Assembly: GCF_016593255.1 (NCBI RefSeq) | Contig: NZ_AP023212.1 | Location: forward strand, 124,001-188,000 | Origin: Hydrogenimonas urashimensis | GTDB lineage: Bacteria > Campylobacterota > Campylobacteria > Campylobacterales > Hydrogenimonadaceae | Length of the DNA stretch: 64,000 nucleotides | Direction: 5' to 3' | Part shown: one piece after another, positions 36,308-47,683 of the stretch | Position numbering within the stretch: the stretch's first letter is position 1 | Layout: each line of letters starts with the position of its first letter | The notes under the pieces: generated by a model | Told to the model about the DNA's origin: nothing | The model's input: only the letters and a program-made list of their open reading frames with translations | The model's database searches: none | Made by a program: the position numbers and the translations under genes

Positions 36308-37626
36308 TTCCTCTCCTGTGTGATGATCAGAGCGCGCAGGATATCAACACCCTCTTTGAGCTGGTTGTCGTTGTAGAGATCCTCTTTCGTGATGATTTTC
36401 TCTTTTTTGAGCGCCTTTTTTTCGGAAGCTTTCTTCTCTTTGCCGTTGCCGTCGATCTTTTCGAGTTCGCTTTTGAGATGTTTTTTGAGCTCGGATTCCT
36501 TGATTGAGAAGTGGTCTTCTTCCACCGTCACTTTCCCGAAAGGCACGACAATGTCCGGCGTGACGCCAACCGCCTGTATGGTCCGTCCGCTGGGAAGATA
36601 GTACCTTGCGATCGTCAGGCGCAGCGCCTCGGTCTTGTTGATGGGCAGGATGATCTGTACGCTTCCTTTTCCGAATGTCTTCTCGCCTACGAGGACGGCA
36701 CGGTGGTGGTCCTGCAGGGAACCGCTGACGATTTCGCTCGCACTCGCGCTGCCGCCATTGACGAGTACGACGATCGGAATCTTTTTGTAGGTTCCTTTCG
36801 CCGTCGCTTTGAAGACTTCGTTTTCGTCTTTGACGCGTCCTTTTTGGGAAACGATGACGCCCTTGTCGACAAAAAGATCGACCATGCCGACCGCCTGGTC
36901 CAGAAGTCCTCCCGGATTGTTGCGCAGGTCAATGATGAGCCCTTTGGCGCTCGGGTTTTCGACCAGCGCTTTTTTGACATCGTTGACCACTTTTTTGTCG
37001 AAGGAGACGACCCGCACATAGAGAATGTCGTTGCCGATTTTTTTGGTATAAACCGACTGGATTTTGATGATGTCGCGGATAATCGTGACGACGATTGGCT
37101 TGGGTTCGTTTTTGCGGACGATGGTGAGGACGATTTTCGTTTTCGGTTTGCCACGCATCAAAGAGACCGCTTCGTCGAGCGTCATGTTCAGGGTCGATTT
37201 GTCATTGATTTTGAGAATGATGTCTCCCGCTTTGAGGCCCGCCCGATAGGCCGGCGTGCCTTCAAGAGGCGCAATGACCGTCAGCGCACCGTCGCGCATG
37301 CCGACGGTCACACCCAGCCCGCCGAACTCGCCGCTGGTCTGGATTTTCATCTCTTTGAAACTCTTTTCGTCGAGGAAGGAGGAGTGGGCATCGAGATTGG
37401 CCATGAGCCCTTTGATCGCTTTGTTGATGATATCGTTGATCGTCAGGTCATCCACGTAGTACTTTTCGACCGTTCCGATGACCTGGGTGAATTTCGTCAG
37501 GGCTTCGAGTTTCGAAACCTCTTTTTTCTCTTTGCCTTTCGCAAAGAGAGCGGGGGATGTGACAAGTGTCAGTGCTGCGGCGGTTGAGAGAAAGCCGGCA
37601 GCGATAAAACCTCTTTTTTTCTTCAT
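36304..37626 (-). CDS. ctpA: S41 family carboxy-terminal processing protease
   Basis: A 440-residue periplasmic protease with an N-terminal signal/anchor (residues 8-29). It has a PDZ domain ([39 protein letters not shown] as its core) and a catalytic domain with the serine in [15 protein letters not shown] and the lysine 25 residues on in [10 protein letters not shown]. The last 60 residues are a lysine/glutamate-rich tail, unusual in being very highly charged. It may process lipoproteins or outer-membrane proteins. First gene of the pur operon on the minus strand; its promoter faces the clpB promoter across 300 bases. Confidence 0.93.
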   Translation of the reverse strand: MKKKRGFIAAGFLSTAAALTLVTSPALFAKGKEKKEVSKLEALTKFTQVIGTVEKYYVDDLTINDIINKAIKGLMANLDAHSSFLDEKSFKEMKIQTSGEFGGLGVTVGMRDGALTVIAPLEGTPAYRAGLKAGDIILKINDKSTLNMTLDEAVSLMRGKPKTKIVLTIVRKNEPKPIVVTIIRDIIKIQSVYTKKIGNDILYVRVVSFDKKVVNDVKKALVENPSAKGLIIDLRNNPGGLLDQAVGMVDLFVDKGVIVSQKGRVKDENEVFKATAKGTYKKIPIVVLVNGGSASASEIVSGSLQDHHRAVLVGEKTFGKGSVQIILPINKTEALRLTIARYYLPSGRTIQAVGVTPDIVVPFGKVTVEEDHFSIKESELKKHLKSELEKIDGNGKEKKASEKKALKKEKIITKEDLYNDNQLKEGVDILRALIITQERK

Positions 37627-37771
37627 TTTGTATGATCCATTGCTAACGATAAAATTTGTGGTTGATATTATATTGGTTTGTCTCTGAAATGTTGATAAAT
37701 AAAATTTTCGCCCCCAAAATGTTCATGATAGCGGGAAGTTTAGAAACATTCAATGATTCAAGATCAAAAAA

Positions 37772-37802
37772 CTTGACACAATAAGACTAAAGTAGTTATA
37801 AT
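37772..37802 (+). promoter_or_regulatory. clpB promoter overlapped by an HspR-type (HAIR-like) repeat
   Basis: TTGACA (37773-37778) and TATAAT (37797-37802) are both full consensus, 18 bases apart. CTTGACA-N7-ACTAAAG at 37772-37792 matches the HAIR consensus CTTGAGT-N7-ACTCAAG at 11 of 14 positions and overlaps the -35 box and spacer, where a repressor would block polymerase. The rest of the 37627-37926 gap is AT rich with no gene. Confidence 0.7.
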
Positions 37803-37926
37803 ACGGCATATTCCATCGAACATCAGAGAGTTTCTGTGCGACTTAAGTTGCAGTAAAGTTTACAGGGATGCGCTAATATATCCGCAAAAGAAGCCTCTCT
37901 GCGACAGAGAAAAAAAGGAGTTGCCA

Positions 37927-40503
<2,577 letters not shown>

Positions 40504-40517
40504 TCTTCCAATTCCGC

Positions 40518-40561
40518 GGAGGCCGGCCAATCCGGTCTCCAAGCTTCTTCTTTCTCTTTTT
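40518..40561 (+). terminator. Rho-independent terminator after clpB
   Basis: GGAGGCCGG (40518-40526) pairs with CCGGTCTCC (40532-40540), nine pairs with one G-U, loop of five, followed by a pyrimidine-rich run ending in CTTTTT. It sits 15 bases after the clpB stop. Confidence 0.75.
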
Positions 40562-40735
40562 GGGCACTTGTGCGAAACTTCATAGACTCCAGCAGAGATT
40601 TTTCCGGTCGAGATGTTACGACAAAGCCAAATCCGAAGCCCGAGCGTATCTGGATCGAAAGATCTGGCAAAATTTCACTTTCTTTGATGTAAAATAGGAT
40701 CAAAGAGGCAACATCGGAATGTTTCAAGGTGACCA

Positions 40736-41476
40736 ATGAAAAAGGCAGCGTGTGTCATTGTCATTCTACTGCTGGCGGCACTCAGCGGCTATCTCTACCA
40801 CCGACTCCATAAAATAAAGATGCAGAGTTTGGAGCGTTCGGAAGATACGCAGACGCTGCAGTATCTCAACGAGAGCCTCCAATCGCAGAACAGAAAATTG
40901 AAGCGGAAAAACAGAATGCTCCGTGCGAAACTGAAACGGCAGAAAGAGGCGGTCGGACGGTTTCGTGCGGCATTCAAAGCCAGAAGCCGGCAGTGGATAG
41001 AGACGCGTCTGACAGGTGTGGAGGCGCAGAGCGCCCCCTTTGCAGGGATGCCCGCCGTAGCGGCGCTGACGCTTGCCGATGTCCGGACCTATTGCGAAGA
41101 TGCCGATTCGATGCGGAAACTTGAGGAGCTCTTTTTCGGGTTCAGCGCGGAAGGGGAGTCCCCCGACGAAATCTGCACGCCGGACCTGAACGAAACGGCC
41201 CGGAAAATTAAAAAAGACGCGACAGCGGCGCTGAAACGCTATCTTCTGATTGACCCCCGAAACGAAGAGGAGGTCGCCTCCTACTGGAAGGAGGAGATGA
41301 GCGACGGACTCGCTGCGGTCGGTGAAGAGGACGGGCGGATCCGACGCTACACGTTGAAGATGTACGAAGAGCTTTTCGACGAACTGAACGTAAGTTCGGC
41401 TGTAAGGCGATCTTTGGATGAAACTTTCAATTATTGGAAGTATGTGTTCGGAATGAGAGTCGGGCAGTCGCAATGA
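40736..41476 (+). CDS. Membrane-anchored coiled-coil protein, unknown
   Basis: A 246-residue protein with one N-terminal membrane helix (residues 4-20), a very basic coiled coil (residues 30-85, LKRKNRMLRAKLKRQKEA), then an acidic helical domain (residues 100-240, EEEVASYWKEEMSDGL). Two cysteines (CEDADS, EICTPD). No family recognised. Whether it faces cytoplasm or periplasm is unclear. The last 50 bases overlap the 3' end of the opposite-strand ABC ATPase gene. A TGTAAAAT -10-like box lies about 40 bases upstream. Confidence 0.65.
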   Translation: MKKAACVIVILLLAALSGYLYHRLHKIKMQSLERSEDTQTLQYLNESLQSQNRKLKRKNRMLRAKLKRQKEAVGRFRAAFKARSRQWIETRLTGVEAQSAPFAGMPAVAALTLADVRTYCEDADSMRKLEELFFGFSAEGESPDEICTPDLNETARKIKKDATAALKRYLLIDPRNEEEVASYWKEEMSDGLAAVGEEDGRIRRYTLKMYEELFDELNVSSAVRRSLDETFNYWKYVFGMRVGQSQ

Positions 41477-42086
41477 TCTTCGCCTCCTTTTCTTGATGGG
41501 TGACATAAAGGAGTGTGAACCCGAGTCTCTCCTGCAGTTGCACGATCTCTTGGGCGAGGCGGTGGGAGAGGGCGGTGTCGAGGCTCGAGAGGGGCTCGTC
41601 CATCAGCAGAATTTCGGGTTCGAGGATCAAGGCCCTGGCGAGGGCGACCCGCTGCTGTTCGCCCCCGGAGAGTTCGGAGGGCTTTTGGGGACCGTATCCG
41701 GCCAATCCCACGCGCCGAAGCATCGCGTCGACCCGCTCTTTCCGCTCCTTTTTTTCAACCCCCCGTATTTTCAGGCCGAAACCCACATTCTCTTCCACAC
41801 TCATGTGGGGCCAGAGCGCAAGATCCTGAAACACCATACCCAAGTGGCGCTTTTCCGGCGGTACGAGAATCTTTCCGTCGATGGCAACGGGCCGTCCCTT
41901 CAGCAGGATCGCACCCTTTTCAGGGGCGCAGAAACCGGCTATAAGACGCAGAAGCGTCGTTTTGCCGGAGCCGGATGGTCCAAGAATCACAAGTCTTTGG
42001 CGCTCCCTCACATCCAGGGAAAAATCTTCGAAGAGTCTCCTGCCGCGATAGCGGAAGGTGACATTTTTGAGCTGTATCATGCTCAT
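41427..42086 (-). CDS. ABC transporter ATP-binding protein, FbpC/iron-type, C-terminally short
   Basis: A 219-residue ATPase with Walker A GPSGSGKTTLLRLIAG, Q-loop MVFQDLALWPHMSVEENV, signature LSGGEQQRVALARAL, Walker B ILLMDEPLSSLD and H-loop YVTHQEKEA. It resembles FbpC/PotA ATPases but stops about 20 residues after the H-loop, without the regulatory C-terminal domain. Its last 50 bases run antisense to the 3' end of the preceding gene. The ATG at 42086 overlaps the permease stop by 4 bases. Third gene of an iron-type transporter operon. Confidence 0.85.
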   Translation of the reverse strand: MSMIQLKNVTFRYRGRRLFEDFSLDVRERQRLVILGPSGSGKTTLLRLIAGFCAPEKGAILLKGRPVAIDGKILVPPEKRHLGMVFQDLALWPHMSVEENVGFGLKIRGVEKKERKERVDAMLRRVGLAGYGPQKPSELSGGEQQRVALARALILEPEILLMDEPLSSLDTALSHRLAQEIVQLQERLGFTLLYVTHQEKEAKIIATARLSFRTHTSNN

Positions 42087-43627
42087 CGGATACCCTTTCG
42101 CACAAAAAACCACCCCCATGTGGCGGCTGCCGGCAGCACGATGGCGGCGGCCATCAGAAGGGAAAGGGTTGCGATGGTATCAGGTCTGCCGTTGGCCATC
42201 AGTGTAAAGATACGCACGGGAAGGGTCTCTTTCCCCGGAGGATAGAGGATCATCGTCATGGCGGTGTCGCGAAAGATGAAGAGATAGGCGACGATCCACG
42301 CACCGGCGATTCCGTCGGCTGCCAGCGGCGAAACCACATGGAGTATCCGCTGGAACCATCCCGCGCCCGCCATCTGTGCCGCCTCCTCCATCGAGGGGGG
42401 AATCATCGAAATTTTCGCCATGCAGATACGGCTGGTCAAGGCGGTATATTTCGCGAGATAGCCAAGAAGCAAAATAAGGGGCGTGGTGTAGACGATGCCG
42501 GTGATGGGACGGTTCCAGAAAACAACCAGCGCGATGCCGACCACCGTTCCTGGCAGCGCAAACAGAAAAAGTGTGGCCGGATCGAGCATTCGGACAGGGC
42601 GGTATGGGCTTTTGAGGGAGAAATATCCCGTAAAGAAGCCGACGAAAGTGAGAACGAAGGCTCCGCCAAAAGCGTAGAGCAGACTGCGCAGCAGCGCATC
42701 ATCGCTTTGTGTCAGCGCCAAAGCGAGCGGTCCGGTGCCGCCGCCTTGGTGTATCAGGGCGAAAAAAGGAAGGAAGAGAAATACCGAAACAAAGAGAACA
42801 AGAATGGCGGAGATGATTATTTTCGCTTTTGGGCCCAGGGCAATGCGAAGAAACTCCTCTTCCGCGGCGATATAGGAAGGGGCCGCCGTCCGTTCCCGAA
42901 GGTAGCGGTTTTCCAGCAGAATCAGCAGCAGTGCGAAAATGACCAGGGAAAGCCCCGCAGCCGTGGCGCTTGAGATATCGTAGAAGGCGGCGAAACGGGT
43001 GAAACTCTCCACGGCGTAGACATCGTAGCGAAAATACATCGGCACACTGAATTCTCCGAGTGTAAGAAGAAAGACGAGCAGAGCGGCCAAAAGAAGTCCG
43101 TGGCGTATGGAAGGAAGAGTGATGTAGCGCAAAACGGCGGGCCAGCCAGCGGCGAGCCGCCCCGCCTCTTCCAGGTGGGGATGGATGGTGCGCAGATAGA
43201 GTGCGGTCAGCAGCACCGGAAGGGAAAGATAGACGCAAAAAAGAACGAAGGCGGTACCGGTAAGACCGAAGAGCCACGAGGAAGGAAGGTGCAGATAGGT
43301 AAAAAGAGCGTCCCACGCCACAGCGAGAATATAGGGAGGCATCAGCAGGGGGACGAGAAACAGAAAAGTGAAAAAATGGCGCATCGGAAGATCGGTTTTG
43401 CCAAGCACCAGCCCCAGTGGCACGCCCACAGACATCGTCGATGCCGTCACGAGAAAAGCGAGGGTGAGACTGTTGTGCATCTGTGCGAGAGCTTGGGACG
43501 AGAAGAGAATCGCCATCAGGGGTGAGGCGGTGCTTCCGGTCGTAAAGGTTTGATAGAGCATGAGTGCGACCGGAAGAATTCCTGCCAGCAGAAGTATGGC
43601 GCCCACAAGACCCAGAAAAAACGGCAT
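42083..43627 (-). CDS. Iron(III)-type ABC transporter permease (FbpB-like)
   Basis: A 514-residue inner membrane permease with about twelve spans, formed by two homologous halves as in FbpB/ThiP. Each half carries an EAA-type loop that contacts the ATPase: PHLEEAGRLAAGWPAVLRYITLPSIRHG in the first and PPSMEEAAQMAGAGWFQRILHVVSPLAADGIAGAW in the second (only their cores matter: E-E-A and E-E-A-A). It starts one base from the substrate-binding gene upstream and overlaps the ATPase by 4 bases. Confidence 0.9.
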   Translation of the reverse strand: MPFFLGLVGAILLLAGILPVALMLYQTFTTGSTASPLMAILFSSQALAQMHNSLTLAFLVTASTMSVGVPLGLVLGKTDLPMRHFFTFLFLVPLLMPPYILAVAWDALFTYLHLPSSWLFGLTGTAFVLFCVYLSLPVLLTALYLRTIHPHLEEAGRLAAGWPAVLRYITLPSIRHGLLLAALLVFLLTLGEFSVPMYFRYDVYAVESFTRFAAFYDISSATAAGLSLVIFALLLILLENRYLRERTAAPSYIAAEEEFLRIALGPKAKIIISAILVLFVSVFLFLPFFALIHQGGGTGPLALALTQSDDALLRSLLYAFGGAFVLTFVGFFTGYFSLKSPYRPVRMLDPATLFLFALPGTVVGIALVVFWNRPITGIVYTTPLILLLGYLAKYTALTSRICMAKISMIPPSMEEAAQMAGAGWFQRILHVVSPLAADGIAGAWIVAYLFIFRDTAMTMILYPPGKETLPVRIFTLMANGRPDTIATLSLLMAAAIVLPAAATWGWFFVRKGIR

Positions 43628-43628
43628 G

Positions 43629-44663
43629 CTACTCCGTGGTCCAGCGTTTCAGGTAGGGTTGAAGTTCCATCAGCTTTTTTGCGACCTTTCCGTAATCGAC
43701 CTCCATGATCCGAATGGCGTCGATTGGCCTGAGTTCCCTGGGCACGCTCACCCCGGGATGGAGGGGAATCTGGGCACAATCGGCGAAAGCGAGCCGCCGT
43801 TCGGTCTCTTTTGAGAGCAGGTAGTCGATAAGCCGTTTCGCCTCTTTCGGATGGGGGGCGTTTTTGATGAGAACGGCGGCGTTGGGCACGATGAAACATC
43901 CCGGCTGTTTCGGCTTCTGATCTGGATAGACCATCGTCACGGGCTTGCCCTGGCGAATACGGTTGACGGCGTCGTCACTGTCGACGAGGGCGAAGGCATA
44001 GCGTCCCTCCGCGACAAAATCGGCGCTTTCGCCATTGCTCGTCGTCACTGTCACGTCGTTGTGTTTCATGCCGCGCATAAAGGCATCGGCCCTGTCTTCG
44101 CCCCAGTAGACGAAGAGCGCGGCGATATGGGCCGTCGTGGTTCCAAAGAGAGGATTGGCGATGACACTCCTTCCTTTCCATCGGCTTTGGGTATAGGCTT
44201 CGATACTCTCTGGCTTTTTTTTGACACTGTTGTGAACGATGAGCACGCGCGCCCTGGCCGAAAATCCGGTCCAGTACCCTTCGGAATCTTTGAAAACAGA
44301 GGGTATCCCTTCGGCGTTGGGCGAAATATAGGGGGCCGATATCCCCTTTTGCTTGAGAACTTCCGCGCGGATCGGTTCGTTGGCCCAGTAGACATCCGCC
44401 CTGGGATTGGACTTTTCGGCGATCAGCCGGTTCATGACGCCCGTGCTTTTGGCTTCCTCGGTATCATAAAGCGCTTTGACTTCGATGCCTGTCTCTTTTT
44501 CGAACGCCTTGAGTATGGGTTCTGAAAAGACCCTGTCTTCGGAAACGTACACCACCACGACCGCTCTGTTTTTCTCCTTTTCCGTGTCCTTGCCCGTGTA
44601 CCAGTAGATCAGCAAAGCCACGGCCAGCACGATCAGGCCGATGATGAGTTCCTTTTTTTTCAT
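43629..44663 (-). CDS. Iron(III)-type ABC transporter substrate-binding protein (FbpA-like)
   Basis: A 344-residue binding protein with an N-terminal hydrophobic segment (residues 5-22) that lacks a clear signal-peptidase site, so it may stay membrane anchored. Blocks typical of FbpA-like proteins are VVVYVSEDRVFSEPILKAFEKETGIEVK, NPRADVYWANEPIRAEVLKQKG and GIPSVFKDSEGYWTGFSARARV. GGAGAGCGGGG precedes the ATG at 44663. First gene of the three-gene operon; a Fur-box-like site about 65 bases upstream suggests iron regulation. Substrate inferred from family. Confidence 0.87.
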   Translation of the reverse strand: MKKKELIIGLIVLAVALLIYWYTGKDTEKEKNRAVVVVYVSEDRVFSEPILKAFEKETGIEVKALYDTEEAKSTGVMNRLIAEKSNPRADVYWANEPIRAEVLKQKGISAPYISPNAEGIPSVFKDSEGYWTGFSARARVLIVHNSVKKKPESIEAYTQSRWKGRSVIANPLFGTTTAHIAALFVYWGEDRADAFMRGMKHNDVTVTTSNGESADFVAEGRYAFALVDSDDAVNRIRQGKPVTMVYPDQKPKQPGCFIVPNAAVLIKNAPHPKEAKRLIDYLLSKETERRLAFADCAQIPLHPGVSVPRELRPIDAIRIMEVDYGKVAKKLMELQPYLKRWTTE

Positions 44664-44727
44664 CCCCGCTCTCCTTTTCGGCACCCGGGTATGCGAATGC
44701 CGCGGATGGAACTTCTTTTTCCTTACT

Positions 44728-44746
44728 TATAATGATAACAAATTCG
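44728..44746. promoter_or_regulatory. Fur-box-like site
   Basis: ATAATGATAA at 44729-44738 equals ten consecutive bases of the classic Fur consensus GATAATGATAATCATTATC; the right half is poorly kept. It lies between the minus-strand iron transporter operon and the plus-strand gene at 44853, and overlaps TATAAT (44728-44733). Confidence 0.45.
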
Positions 44747-44852
44747 CAGATGCCGGTCTGAAAAAACGAAACCGGCGTAAACGGAAATTTTCAGCTCTTT
44801 GATGCTACCATTTTCATTCATGGAAAATCTGGCGCAAACAGGGGATGAAAAC

Positions 44853-45173
44853 GTGAAGCCGGGAATAAAAATCGCAAATCTATTGTTATTGTGGGGATGG
44901 CTGCTTTCAAGTGCCTACGGGATGGATTCGGACAAGACCAAGCACGCCGTGGCCGGCACGCTTATCTATGGCGCCTGCGTCGGCATCGGCAGCGCGACCG
45001 ATACGGAGTGGCTCAACTACAAAACCTGTCTGCTGCCGGTCTTCGTGGCGGCGGCGGGAAAAGAGGCGTACGATGCGGCAACGGACGGCGATGCCGAGTG
45101 GGCCGATGCAGGGGCCACCGTCGCTTTTCCCCTGATGATCGCGGGAGTCACGTTCCTCGTCTACGAATGGTAG
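44853..45173 (+). CDS. Exported YfiM/DUF2279-like small protein
   Basis: A 106-residue protein with a signal peptide (KPGIKIANLLLLWGWLLSSAYG) and the pattern D-K-x-K-H-A near residue 29, G-K-E-A-Y-D near 73 and a final W-x-D-A-G-A-T segment, which recalls the YfiM/VanZ-like families with conserved His, Lys-Glu-Asp and Asp. Three weakly hydrophobic stretches follow. I chose the GTG at 44853, preceded by GGGGATG, because it starts right at the signal peptide; ATGs at 44799, 44802 and 44820 are in frame. Role unknown, envelope likely. Confidence 0.65.
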   Translation: MKPGIKIANLLLLWGWLLSSAYGMDSDKTKHAVAGTLIYGACVGIGSATDTEWLNYKTCLLPVFVAAAGKEAYDAATDGDAEWADAGATVAFPLMIAGVTFLVYEW

Positions 45174-45273
45174 GGCTTCTGTCGTTGAAGGATGATCGAC
45201 TTCATCATTCTAATCTCCTATTAAGCGAAGTTTAATTAAAATTACGGGCTAAATTTTATAGAAGGACAGATAG

Positions 45274-45408
45274 ATGAAACGAACCTATCAACCGCATAAC
45301 ACCCCGCGCAAAAGAACACACGGTTTCCGTGCACGCATGAAAACGAAGAACGGCCGCAAAATCATCAACGCACGCCGTGCCAAAGGTCGTAAGCGATTGG
45401 CGGTTTAA
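45274..45408 (+). CDS. rpmH: 50S ribosomal protein L34
   Basis: The 44-residue L34 protein ([19 protein letters not shown] and the basic [18 protein letters not shown] tail). It is a late-assembly component of the large subunit. GAAGGACAG precedes the ATG. It opens the conserved rpmH-rnpA-yidD-yidC-jag-mnmE cluster. Its last 13 bases overlap the proposed rnpA start. Confidence 0.97.
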   Translation: MKRTYQPHNTPRKRTHGFRARMKTKNGRKIINARRAKGRKRLAV

Positions 45409-45734
45409 TCCACTTCGAATCCCTCAAGCGTTCCGCCGACTTCAACAGGGTCTACAAAACCGACAAACGCTGGCATGACAGGGCGTTTGTCCTTTTTGCG
45501 GTGCCGAATGCGAAGGGATGCAGGGTTGGCTTTGTCGCAAGCAAGAAAATCGGCAATGCTGTCAAAAGAGCCCGGGCCAAACGGAGGCTTCGGGCTCTCT
45601 TTTTGAAAATGGCACCGCTTCTGAAAAACGGCGAGTATGTGATGGTGGCCAAACCTCCGGTACTCGATACCCCTTTCAGTGAACTTGAAAAAGCTTTCAG
45701 GCGGGCCATCAAACGATTGGAAATCGGGCAATGA
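45396..45734 (+). CDS. rnpA: Ribonuclease P protein component, non-canonical start
   Basis: RnpA is the protein cofactor of the RNase P ribozyme that matures tRNA 5' ends. Conserved sequence begins right after rpm[22 protein letters not shown], then [10 protein letters not shown] and the RNR-like block [26 protein letters not shown]. The frame is closed by TAA at 45390-45392, and no ATG, GTG or TTG occurs before a GTG at 45501, which would delete about a third of the protein. Near-cognate starts are ATT at 45396 (AAAGG nine bases upstream) or ATC at 45408. The feature is drawn from the ATT, giving about 112 residues, the usual length. Confidence 0.85.
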   Translation: MGGLIHFESLKRSADFNRVYKTDKRWHDRAFVLFAVPNAKGCRVGFVASKKIGNAVKRARAKRRLRALFLKMAPLLKNGEYVMVAKPPVLDTPFSELEKAFRRAIKRLEIGQ

Positions 45735-45743
45735 GGCTATGAG

Positions 45744-46085
45744 ATGATCAGAGAGGCACTATCGGGATCTTTGAAGTTCTACCAGAAGTACCTGACACTT
45801 CTTGGGTTTGGAAGCTGCCGATATTACCCGACCTGTTCCGAATATGCCAAATGGCAGATCGAAACCAATCCGAACATTTTGAAAGCACTTTTTTCTTCCA
45901 CCCTCAGGATTCTTCGATGCAACCAGTTTTTTGACGGTGGCATCGATTATCCGAAAATCTCCTGTAAACATTTTTCACCGACTCGTCTGCAAGGTCCGCT
46001 GCCCGAAATCAAATTCTGGTACGTACCTGAACGGAATGGATGCAGAGTTATAAAAAATACTTTTTCGAAAGGCCCATCGTGTTAG
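45744..46085 (+). CDS. yidD: Membrane protein insertion efficiency factor YidD
   Basis: A 113-residue amphipathic membrane-associated protein that helps YidC-dependent insertion. GSCRYYPTCSEYA near residues 24-36, with its conserved cysteines, and the later LRCNQFFDGGIDYP are family markers. C-terminal third is longer than the minimal family (about 80 residues). Lies between rnpA and yidC, as in most bacteria. Confidence 0.94.
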   Translation: MIREALSGSLKFYQKYLTLLGFGSCRYYPTCSEYAKWQIETNPNILKALFSSTLRILRCNQFFDGGIDYPKISCKHFSPTRLQGPLPEIKFWYVPERNGCRVIKNTFSKGPSC

Positions 46086-46090
46086 AAAAT

Positions 46091-47683
46091 ATGAATACCC
46101 AGACACGTGTCGTTATAGCGACCGTGCTTTCCCTGCTCGTTTTCATCGGCTATGACTACTTTTTCATGCCCAAACCGGCGCATCTGGCAGAGCGAAACAG
46201 AACGGTACAAAGTGCCCAGGCGGGGGAAAGCCGGGGGACTCAGGCAGCGCCTGCTGCAAAAAGTGCGGCACCGGCGGAAGAGAAGCCGAAGGCGGCTGCT
46301 CAGGAAGCGCCGGCCGGCAGCGCTCTTGGCCGTGTCATCGCAACGGTCGAGACTTCCAACGCGACCATCGAATTCGATGCGCTCGGGCGGATTTCACAGG
46401 TCTATCTGAAAGATATCCAGTACAGAACCGAAGAGGGAGAAGAACTCAAACTCTTCAACTCGCCCAAAATTCCAAAGCCTTTGGAGATTCGTTTCAGCGA
46501 CCCGGCGCTCAACGCGCTCGCTTTCAAAACGCCCTATACCGTTTCTGCCCCGAAACTGGATGTCAGCGGAGAAAAGCCTGAAACGATCACGTTCACGCAG
46601 AATCTTGACGGATTCATCGTTAAGAAGACAATCACGATCTTTCCCGATCACCACTACGATATCGACGTCAAGCTCAGCCGTCCCGTCTCCTACTTCATTT
46701 CACCCGGTGTCCGCCCCGATCTGCGCATCGACAATTATACGGTCCATGGCGCCATGGTCGAGGAGTCCGACGGAACGTTGACATTCATCAAGGATGGGGA
46801 CGCAAAAGGGACGGAGGCTTTCCGAAAAGCGCGTATCGCCGTCGCGTTCGATCGTTATTACGCAACATCCTTCTATGATTTCGAAAATGGTCTGAACGTG
46901 GTCGTCAACAAAGATGCGGAAGAAAATCCCGTTCTTTTCATCAAGGAAGAGGGCGATTCTGCGACACTGCATGGGTATATTGGACCAAAAGAGTACAAGA
47001 TTCTCCACGCCATCCATCCGGAGCTGACGAAAATCATCGAGTTCGGCTGGTTCACATTCATCGCCACCCCGATGTTCAAGGTGTTGATGTGGCTGCACAG
47101 CTTCATTCCGAACTGGGGATGGACTATTGTTCTTCTGACACTTTTGATCCGCATTATTCTTTATCCGCTGACCTACAAAGGCATGGTTTCGATGCATCGG
47201 CTCAAACAGTTGCAGCCGAAAATCAAGGAGATCCAGGCGAAATACAAGGGTGACCCGCAGAAGATGAATGCCCACATGATGGAGCTTTACAAAAAACACA
47301 AAGCCAACCCGCTGGGCGGATGTCTTCCGATGATTCTGCAGATTCCTGTCTTCTTCGCGATCTACCGCGTCCTGCTCAACGCCATCGAGCTCAAAGGCGC
47401 GCCGTGGATTCTGTGGATCCAGGACCTTTCGGTCATGGACCCCTACTATGTTCTACCGGTTCTGATGGGAGCGTCGATGTGGCTCCATCAGCGTGTCACA
47501 CCGAGCAATTTCACCGATCCGATGCAGGAGAAGATCTTCAAATGGCTGCCGGTTGTCTTTACCTTCTTCTTCGTCACATTCCCGGCCGGTCTGGTCCTCT
47601 ACTGGCTGACCAACAATATTTTCTCGGTGGCTCAGCAATTGATGATCAACCGCATGCTTGAGAAACATCCAAAGGCGGAGTGA
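46091..47683 (+). CDS. yidC: Membrane protein insertase YidC
   Basis: A 530-residue inner membrane insertase. N-terminal anchor (residues 5-25), an alanine/glutamate-rich linker, a large periplasmic beta-sandwich domain (residues ~85-320) and the conserved five-helix core with LTLLIRIILYPLTYKGMVSMHRLKQLQPKIKEIQAKY holding the hydrophilic-groove arginine. The ATG at 46091 is chosen over in-frame upstream codons because it sits 5 bases after yidD and starts with the typical NTQTRVVIATVLS. Confidence 0.95.
   Translation: MNTQTRVVIATVLSLLVFIGYDYFFMPKPAHLAERNRTVQSAQAGESRGTQAAPAAKSAAPAEEKPKAAAQEAPAGSALGRVIATVETSNATIEFDALGRISQVYLKDIQYRTEEGEELKLFNSPKIPKPLEIRFSDPALNALAFKTPYTVSAPKLDVSGEKPETITFTQNLDGFIVKKTITIFPDHHYDIDVKLSRPVSYFISPGVRPDLRIDNYTVHGAMVEESDGTLTFIKDGDAKGTEAFRKARIAVAFDRYYATSFYDFENGLNVVVNKDAEENPVLFIKEEGDSATLHGYIGPKEYKILHAIHPELTKIIEFGWFTFIATPMFKVLMWLHSFIPNWGWTIVLLTLLIRIILYPLTYKGMVSMHRLKQLQPKIKEIQAKYKGDPQKMNAHMMELYKKHKANPLGGCLPMILQIPVFFAIYRVLLNAIELKGAPWILWIQDLSVMDPYYVLPVLMGASMWLHQRVTPSNFTDPMQEKIFKWLPVVFTFFFVTFPAGLVLYWLTNNIFSVAQQLMINRMLEKHPKAE

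Noticed and set aside
45174-45273. Possible replication origin upstream of rpmH
   Set aside because: rpmH is often near oriC, but no DnaA-box cluster or dnaA/dnaN gene is visible here.
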